Assembly (NCBI GenBank): GCA_005789685.1
Contig: SXXD01000134.1
Location: 1-19,704 of the forward strand
Origin: Burkholderiales bacterium
Lineage (GTDB): Bacteria > Pseudomonadota > Gammaproteobacteria > Burkholderiales > Burkholderiaceae_C
Length of the DNA stretch: 19,704 bases
Direction of reading: 5' to 3'
The notes beneath the pieces are model-generated. The model had not been told where the DNA came from and searched no databases. It saw only the letters and a program-made list of their open reading frames with translations. Shown piece after piece: positions 14,958 through 19,704 of the stretch (position 1 is the stretch's first letter; every line of letters begins with the position of its first letter). The translations under genes and the position numbers were made by a program.

Positions 14958-15734
14958 TCAATCTTTGTAGCCTAGGGCTTGAGAAATTCCTTCGGCTGTT
15001 GCTTGCAATTTGGCCGACCAAGCTTCGTCAATTCGATCAGCAGGTGCTGAGATAGAGAGGCCCGCAAGCAACTTGCCCTGGTCATCGTAAATGCCTGCAG
15101 CAATACAGCGCACGCCCAATTCCAATTCTTCGTTGTCGCGCGCAATGCCATATTGGCGAACCTTGGACAGTTCACGTTCCAACACTTGCAGCTGTGTAAT
15201 GCTATTTTTGGTCTGACCGTTTAAGCCTGTGCGCGTAGCGTAGCTTCGAACCTTCATGGGCTCATCTACAGACAAAAACAACTTGCCGACCGATGTTAGA
15301 TGCAAAGGCGCACGGCCGCCAATGGCTCTAACAACTTGCATGCCCGAGCGCTCGCTGAAGGCGCGCTCGATGTAAACAATCTCGTCGCCCTGTCGCATGC
15401 TTAAGTTGACAGGTTGTTGGATCAGTTTGTGCAAATCTCGCATAGGTGCAAGTGCGGCATCGCGCACATTGAGGCGCGCCTTGACCAGGTTGCCCAGTTC
15501 TAACATGCGCATGCCCAATCGATAGCTGCCAGGTTCTGGGCGATCTACAAAACGGCCAATGGTCAGGTCGTTCAGGATTCGGTGTGCGGTGGACGGATGT
15601 AAGCCTGTTTTTTCACTGATCTCTTTCAGTGAAATGGCTTCTTCTCTTGAAGCCAATACATCCATCAGTGAAAACAAGCGCTCTATAACTTGAATGGTCG
15701 GTGCTGCTGGCGGGTGTGCTTCAGCTTTTCTCAT
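14958..15734 (-). CDS. IclR-family transcriptional regulator
   Basis: The 258-residue protein has the N-terminal winged helix-turn-helix of the family (about 15-75), with ISLKEISEKTGLHPSTAHRI as the recognition unit. It also has a C-terminal effector domain (about 85-255) containing the family's GVRCIAAGIYD and LAGLSISAP strands. Such regulators bind small acids or aromatic intermediates and often control adjacent catabolic genes. No catabolic operon is adjacent here: the downstream neighbour is convergent pbpG and the upstream neighbour is bpt in the same direction. Its target is therefore unclear, and autoregulation is possible from a small inverted repeat upstream. The start ATG at 15734 gives a normal-length protein. 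Family is sure; ligand is unknown. Confidence 0.93.
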   Translation of the reverse strand: MRKAEAHPPAAPTIQVIERLFSLMDVLASREEAISLKEISEKTGLHPSTAHRILNDLTIGRFVDRPEPGSYRLGMRMLELGNLVKARLNVRDAALAPMRDLHKLIQQPVNLSMRQGDEIVYIERAFSERSGMQVVRAIGGRAPLHLTSVGKLFLSVDEPMKVRSYATRTGLNGQTKNSITQLQVLERELSKVRQYGIARDNEELELGVRCIAAGIYDDQGKLLAGLSISAPADRIDEAWSAKLQATAEGISQALGYKD

Positions 15735-15761
15735 GGGACTGAACCTAGTGCTGTTTGTGAA

Positions 15762-15778
15762 ATCTTATTTTACAAGAT
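15762..15778 (-). promoter_or_regulatory. Possible operator/promoter of the IclR gene
   Basis: ATCTT (15762-15766) and AAGAT (15774-15778) flank TAAAAT, read on the minus strand (15772-15767). TAAAAT matches the -10 consensus at five of six positions. The repeat lies 28 bases before the IclR start, a sensible place for autoregulation. The arms are short and AT-rich and no convincing -35 was found. Confidence 0.22.
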
Positions 15779-15806
15779 GAAATTGCCTTTGTGGTGATCC
15801 AATTTG

Positions 15807-16553
15807 TCATCGCGGAGAAGGGTGAGGCTTCCATTGGTCATTTTGAAGGCTCTCGCAGGGCGCAAAGCGTTCTTTGTATTGCATTTTTGAGCTGGCACCA
15901 ATCCAGTAGCCCATGTAAACGTAAGGCAGACCTAGGTCTTTGGCCTGTTGAATTTGCCAAAGCACGCCATAAGTTCCGTAACTGGCGTGCTCCTCTGGGG
16001 CATAAAAGGTGTACACCGCAGACAGCCCTTGATTTAGGACATCGACAATACAGACCATTTTGAGTTCACCCACTTCGCCAGTGGCACAGGCTTCTCTGAA
16101 CTCAACCAACCTCGAATTGACTCGACTCTGAAGCAAAAACTGCTTGTATTGCTCAATGCTGTCTTGGTCCATGCCGCCACCTGAATGGCGACTGTTTTGA
16201 TAGCGCAAATACAAGTCGTAATGTTCATTTTCAAAACCCAATCTAGACACGCGCGCCACTAAATTTTGATGTTTTCTCAGAGCTCGCTTTTGACTTTTGT
16301 TGGGCTTGAACTCATTGCACAGTACTCGCATGGGCACGCATGCTTGGCAGCCATCGCAATAGGGCCGGTAGGTAAAGAGGCCACTTCTGCGAAAGCCACG
16401 CTCGACCAAGTCCGAATACACATCGGTTTGAATCAAATGACTGGGTGTCGCCACCTGCGAGCGTGCTTCACGGCCATCTAGATAGCTGCAAGGGTAGGCG
16501 GCAGTGGCATAAAACTGCAGCGTGCTAAAGGGCAGGTCCTTGAGGTGTGTCAT
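15807..16553 (-). CDS. bpt: Aspartate/glutamate leucyltransferase (Bpt; arginyltransferase-like)
   Basis: The enzyme transfers leucine from leucyl-tRNA to proteins with N-terminal Asp or Glu, marking them for ClpS/ClpAP. The 248-residue product has the ATE-like N-terminal domain [18 protein letters not shown] (20-37) and [16 protein letters not shown] (62-77), with cysteines 22, 66, 69 and 72. The C-terminal GNAT-like domain contains [11 protein letters not shown] and [10 protein letters not shown]. The ATG at 16553 is chosen because it overlaps the aat stop as ATGA and gives the normal start [10 protein letters not shown]; an upstream in-frame start at 16580 is inside aat. Many annotations call this family arginyltransferase (ate), but bacterial members of this type are leucyltransferases. 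Confidence 0.94.
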   Translation of the reverse strand: MTHLKDLPFSTLQFYATAAYPCSYLDGREARSQVATPSHLIQTDVYSDLVERGFRRSGLFTYRPYCDGCQACVPMRVLCNEFKPNKSQKRALRKHQNLVARVSRLGFENEHYDLYLRYQNSRHSGGGMDQDSIEQYKQFLLQSRVNSRLVEFREACATGEVGELKMVCIVDVLNQGLSAVYTFYAPEEHASYGTYGVLWQIQQAKDLGLPYVYMGYWIGASSKMQYKERFAPCESLQNDQWKPHPSPR

Positions 16554-17311
16554 AGTGCGCCCGTTCGCCAAACATCCCAATCAATTTGGGCATTTTTCCA
16601 GTCAGGACTTGTGAGTTGCAAGGCAGGCACACTTTGAGCTAAAAATGCGGTGCGCGTCATTTCGCTGGCGCCCATCGAGGCCAAATGAGCCGTATTTTGC
16701 TGGCAATCAATGACCTGAATATTGTGTTGCTCGCAGACATGAACCAAAGCTGCAAGTGCCATTTTGGAGCCGTCACTGAGCGTGCTGAACATGGATTCGC
16801 CAAACACAGCTTTGCCAATGCAAACAAAGTACAGACCTGCCACCAAGTGGCCATCAAGCCATGTTTCGGCGCTGTGGGCAAAGCCTGCGCGGTGCAAGGC
16901 TTTGTAGGCCGCCACCATGGGTGGCACAATCCATGTTCCTTTTTGACCTTCTCTGGGGCTTTGCGCGCATGCTTCAATCACGTCGTCAAATGCACGGTCA
17001 AAACACAACTCAAATTGCGGATGTACCGAATACCGAGCCAAAGTTTTTCGCAAAGATCGGTGAAGCTTGAAGTGTTTGATTTGCAGCACCATGCGGGGAT
17101 CGGGGCTCCACCACAGCACTGGCTGGTCGGCGTTGAACCAAGGAAACACGCCTTTGGCATAGGCTTCTAAGAGCCGCTCAACCCCTAAATCTGAGCCCGC
17201 TGCCAGCAAACCTGGCGCCTCGGTGTCTTCGCCCCATGCGTTTTCTACGGGGGGCAGCGGTAAATGGCTTTCAATCCATGGAAGATGAGGTTGCAGAGTG
17301 TCGGCGGACAT
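16550..17311 (-). CDS. aat: Leucyl/phenylalanyl-tRNA-protein transferase
   Basis: This cytoplasmic enzyme adds Leu or Phe to proteins with N-terminal Arg or Lys, making a primary N-degron. The 253-residue protein shows the family start [20 protein letters not shown] (36-54 region), then GVFPWFN (54-60) and [10 protein letters not shown] (67-76). [19 protein letters not shown] lies further on, with the conserved FGESMFS. The ATG at 17311 has GGA close upstream. It overlaps bpt by 4 bases, so the two transferases, which cover basic and acidic N-termini, are translated together. It is divergent from maiA with 23 bases between starts. Confidence 0.96.
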   Translation of the reverse strand: MSADTLQPHLPWIESHLPLPPVENAWGEDTEAPGLLAAGSDLGVERLLEAYAKGVFPWFNADQPVLWWSPDPRMVLQIKHFKLHRSLRKTLARYSVHPQFELCFDRAFDDVIEACAQSPREGQKGTWIVPPMVAAYKALHRAGFAHSAETWLDGHLVAGLYFVCIGKAVFGESMFSTLSDGSKMALAALVHVCEQHNIQVIDCQQNTAHLASMGASEMTRTAFLAQSVPALQLTSPDWKNAQIDWDVWRTGAL

Positions 17312-17334
17312 GTTTCCAGTTTATGCTAATGCTT

Positions 17335-17970
17335 ATGAAACTTTACAATTACTTCCGTTCCTCAGCGTCATTTCGCGTACGAATTGCATTGAACTTGAAG
17401 GGCTTGCCCTATGAATATATCGCAGTTCACATTGGCAAGGGCGAGCACAAGGAAGCCGCCTACAGCACTGTGGCTGCTGACAATCTGGTGCCCAACTTGC
17501 TTGTGGAGGGAGAGCACCTGAGCCAGTCCATGGCCATCATTGAATACCTGGATGAAACCCACCCAGAGCCTGCGTTGTTGCCAAAGGATGCCTTGGACAG
17601 AGCACGTGTCCGCGCTTTGGCACAATCGATTGCTTGCGAAATCCACCCTATCAACAACCTTCGGGTTCTAAAGTACTTAAGCGCCACACTGGGTTTGAGC
17701 GAAGACCAGAAAAACACCTGGTACCGCCACTGGGTGAGAGACGGACTGGAGGCCTTTGAACGCCAGTTGGCCCAAGGTCCTCAATCGACCTACTGTTTTG
17801 GCAACATGCCCACCCTGGCCGATTGCTGCTTGGTACCGCAAATTTTCAATGGCAAAAGGTTTGAGGTGAGCTTCGATGGCTTGCCTTTGACCATGGCGGC
17901 CTTCGATGCCTGCATGAAATTGGACGCCTTCCAAAAGGCCCAACCCTCTGCCTGCCCTGACGCAGCCTAA
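17335..17970 (+). CDS. maiA: Maleylacetoacetate isomerase / zeta-class glutathione transferase
   Basis: In tyrosine catabolism this enzyme uses glutathione to isomerise maleylacetoacetate to fumarylacetoacetate. The 211-residue product has an N-terminal thioredoxin-like domain with SSASFRVRIALNLKGL (9-24), the zeta-class active-site stretch. The cysteine usual at the third position (SSCS) is Ala here, while the first serines are kept. LSQSMAIIEYLDE and a helical C-terminal domain with PTLADCCLVPQIFN follow. Three in-frame ATGs (17323, 17329, 17335) precede the domain; the last gives the standard start MKLYNYF. No strong ribosome site is seen. No other homogentisate-pathway gene is nearby, so a general zeta-GST role is possible. 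pgeF begins within 5 bases of its stop. Confidence 0.85.
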   Translation: MKLYNYFRSSASFRVRIALNLKGLPYEYIAVHIGKGEHKEAAYSTVAADNLVPNLLVEGEHLSQSMAIIEYLDETHPEPALLPKDALDRARVRALAQSIACEIHPINNLRVLKYLSATLGLSEDQKNTWYRHWVRDGLEAFERQLAQGPQSTYCFGNMPTLADCCLVPQIFNGKRFEVSFDGLPLTMAAFDACMKLDAFQKAQPSACPDAA

Positions 17971-17974
17971 AGGC

Positions 17975-18766
17975 TTGATCGGATTTCAACCCGAATGGCC
18001 CGCACCGCACTTCGTGCGGGCCCTTATGACCACCCGAGAAGGCGGTGTTTCAACCGAGCCTTGGTCATCTCTTAACCTTGGCCTGATGTCGGGTGATGAA
18101 CCTGGCCAAGTCCTGCTCAACCGTGGCTTGGTTGAAAGTGCCATGGGTGTGCCGGCGGTTTATCTCAAGCAAGTGCATGGTGTGAAGGCGCTGGCCATTG
18201 AGGCGCAGACGCCTTCAGGGCTTGAGGGCGATGTGGCTTGGACCACGCAAAGTGGTATTGCGTGTGCCATGATGGCGGCCGATTGTTTGCCTATTTTGGT
18301 GTGCCACCCCCAGGCCAAGTGGGTTGCTGCGGCACATGCTGGATGGCGCGGTCTTGCGGGCGCCAACGGTCATGGTGTGGTGGAAACGCTTGCCCAAGGT
18401 GCAACAGCGCATGGGTTTTCCACACAAGACTGTATGGTTTGGTTAGGTCCCTGTATTGGGCCGACTGCATTTGAAGTGGGGCAGGATGTGCTTGACGCCT
18501 TCATTTCACTGCAAAAGCCAGCCCTTGAAGCAATGCGGTACGAAGACTTTTTTGTGGCCCAGGGTGCAGGCAAGTATTTGGCCGATTTGGCAGGGCTTGC
18601 ACGATGGCGGCTGACCGCGGCAGGCTTTCAAGTCATTTGCGGTAACGACAGCTCCTTGGCTTGGTGCACCTATCGCCAAGAAGCCAAATACCACTCTCAC
18701 AGGCGCGATGCCGTGCGCAAAGGTGGCTCTGGGCGCATGGCCGCTTACATCTGGATTACAGCTTAG
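17975..18766 (+). CDS. pgeF: YfiH/PgeF-type multicopper-fold (laccase-domain) protein
   Basis: The 263-residue protein belongs to the DUF152/YfiH family. Members have been assigned purine nucleoside phosphorylase/adenosine deaminase activity (FAMIN-like) and, in E. coli, a role in peptidoglycan editing; the older name is polyphenol oxidase. The conserved metal-site residues are present: His68 in KQVHG, Cys104 in AADCLPIL and His121 in HAGWRG. The start is a TTG at 17975, the furthest upstream usable codon. A start at ATG 18026 would remove residues normally present before TTREGGVS. It lies 4 bases after maiA, and its last 11 bases overlap the convergent small membrane protein gene. Confidence 0.9.
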   Translation: MIGFQPEWPAPHFVRALMTTREGGVSTEPWSSLNLGLMSGDEPGQVLLNRGLVESAMGVPAVYLKQVHGVKALAIEAQTPSGLEGDVAWTTQSGIACAMMAADCLPILVCHPQAKWVAAAHAGWRGLAGANGHGVVETLAQGATAHGFSTQDCMVWLGPCIGPTAFEVGQDVLDAFISLQKPALEAMRYEDFFVAQGAGKYLADLAGLARWRLTAAGFQVICGNDSSLAWCTYRQEAKYHSHRRDAVRKGGSGRMAAYIWITA

Positions 18767-18983
18767 GGTCTGGCGTGGCCATTTCTGAGGCTTCGCGCTC
18801 TCGTGCCAATCGGACCCTCTTGCGACGGGGTGCGTCCATTATGTAAATAATTATGCCAGTTGGAAGGATCCCGTAAAGAATGAAGGTAACAATCCCTCCT
18901 AGGACGGTTCCATTTGTGTTGGTGGCCTCGGCAACGCCCATCATGAGCGCGACGTAAATCCAAGCAATTGCAACGATGTACAT
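18756..18983 (-). CDS. Small two-helix membrane protein, function unknown
   Basis: The 75-residue product has two hydrophobic segments (about 2-19 and 27-48). A strongly basic cluster, PRRKRVRLARERE, follows at about 52-64, so both termini probably face the cytoplasm. It begins MYIVAIAWIYVALMM and resembles short uncharacterised proteins found near phaC and pgeF in Burkholderiales. It is divergent from phaC, with 35 bases between start codons, and overlaps pgeF by 11 bases at the 3' end. That overlap and the close divergent start show that the phaC promoter must lie inside this gene. I do not recognise a domain; the call rests on topology, ATG start and conserved-looking sequence. Confidence 0.7.
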   Translation of the reverse strand: MYIVAIAWIYVALMMGVAEATNTNGTVLGGIVTFILYGILPTGIIIYIMDAPRRKRVRLAREREASEMATPDPKL

Positions 18984-19018
18984 GAGTATTTATTTGAAAA
19001 ATAACAGGAGATGAGCAC

Positions 19019-19704
19019 ATGACAAATTCTCAAAACGAATTTTGGTCACGCGCCGGCGAAGAGTTTCAGCAAAATCTGGCTAAAAGCTGGGGTCAGGCCA
19101 TGCAAACTTTTCAAACCATGGACCTAGGCGGTATTGTGCCCCCTGCACAAGATGCTGTGCCGCAACTTACTTTTTCTCAGGAAAAGTTAAAGGAATTACA
19201 GGCCGCCTATTTAGAAGAAGCTACGGCGCTCTGGAATCACGGCCTTGAATCTAAGCATGAAATGAAGGACCGCCGTTTTTCAAGTGAGGCTTGGACTGCC
19301 AACCCCATGGCCGCTTTCACGGCGGGCGCCTATTTGCTCAATGCCAAAACACTCATGGGTTTGGCTGATGCGGTTGAGGCCGATGAGCACACCCAAAACA
19401 AAATCAAATTTGCAGTCGAGCAATGGGTTGCGGCTTCTGCTCCCAGCAACTTCTTAGCCTTCAATGCAGAAGCGCAAAAGAAAGCCATTGACACGCAAGG
19501 TGAGAGTCTTGCAAAGGGTATTCAAAACTTGTTGCATGACATGCAGCAGGGTCATGTGTCCATGACAGACGAAAGCAAGTTTGTGGTGGGTGAGAACGTG
19601 GCCACTACCGAAGGCGCTGTGGTTTTTGAAAATGAATATTTTCAGTTGATTGAATATAAACCGCTCACTGCCAAGGTTTACGAAAAACCATTTTTGTTGG
19701 TGCC
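19019..19704 (+). CDS. phaC: Poly(3-hydroxyalkanoate) polymerase, class I, N-terminal part (runs off the window)
   Basis: The enzyme polymerises 3-hydroxyacyl-CoA into storage polyester granules. The visible 228 residues cover the variable N-terminal domain of class I synthases. WTANPMAAFTAGAYLLNAKTL lies at about 93-113. FAVEQWVAASAPSNFLAFN, the most conserved N-terminal stretch, lies near 131-149 and is followed by FENEYFQLIEYKP. The catalytic Cys/Asp/His lie beyond the window edge. AGGAG sits 9 bases before the ATG. The frame is open to the end of the window, so it is truncated by the window only. phaA/phaB, which often follow, are not visible. No clear promoter was found in the short gap upstream. 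Confidence 0.93.
   Translation, partial: MTNSQNEFWSRAGEEFQQNLAKSWGQAMQTFQTMDLGGIVPPAQDAVPQLTFSQEKLKELQAAYLEEATALWNHGLESKHEMKDRRFSSEAWTANPMAAFTAGAYLLNAKTLMGLADAVEADEHTQNKIKFAVEQWVAASAPSNFLAFNAEAQKKAIDTQGESLAKGIQNLLHDMQQGHVSMTDESKFVVGENVATTEGAVVFENEYFQLIEYKPLTAKVYEKPFLLV

Overview
The window looks like a core chromosomal segment of a betaproteobacterium, most probably of the order Burkholderiales and close to Comamonadaceae. The basis is gene content and order: hppA/ppa, nadE-glnB, ilvB-ilvH-ilvC-pssA-leuA, an ECF sigma factor followed by DUF3619, DUF3106 and RDD genes, aat-bpt, pgeF and a class I phaC, all with proteins typical of that group. The genus is not determined. I see no insertion sequence, prophage, CRISPR array, rRNA or tRNA. 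Gene density is high, and the only non-coding stretches above about 150 bases are the leaders at 349-556, 7500-7724 and 12013-12200.

Layout. 1-348 (-): start of a membrane pyrophosphatase (hppA), divergent from the soluble pyrophosphatase ppa (557-1093, +), with a structured leader between them. 1111-2280 (-): a FemAB-like GNAT acyltransferase, whose start is 4 bases from that of nadE (2285-3958, +); glnB (PII) follows nadE. 4331-7499 (-): a tightly packed six-gene run, read as ECF sigma factor, DUF3619 membrane protein, DUF3106 exported protein, RDD membrane protein, DgkA and a LOG-family phosphoribohydrolase. 7536-13811 (+): the branched-chain amino acid cluster ilvB, ilvH, ilvC, pssA, leuA. 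13838-14953 (+): pbpG. 14958-17311 (-): an IclR regulator, then bpt and aat. 17335-18766 (+): maiA and pgeF. 18756-18983 (-): a small membrane protein. 19019 to the end (+): the first part of phaC.

How the parts work together. Three separate cis-regulatory leaders appear in the ilv/leu cluster. These are a Leu/Val-codon leader peptide before ilvB, a hairpin-rich spacer before ilvH, and a full transcription attenuator before leuA (Leu-rich peptide, pause hairpin, antiterminator and terminator). They fit feedback by charged tRNA on Val/Ile/Leu synthesis. nadE-glnB places a glutamine-dependent NAD synthetase beside the nitrogen sensor PII. aat and bpt form the bacterial N-degron transferase pair and overlap by ATGA.

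The two least-described items are the sigma/DUF3619/DUF3106/RDD module, which has the shape of an envelope-sensing sigma/anti-sigma system, and the hppA leader, whose overlapping inverted repeats and anti-Shine-Dalgarno sequence suggest an RNA switch. Both are inferences from sequence shape alone.
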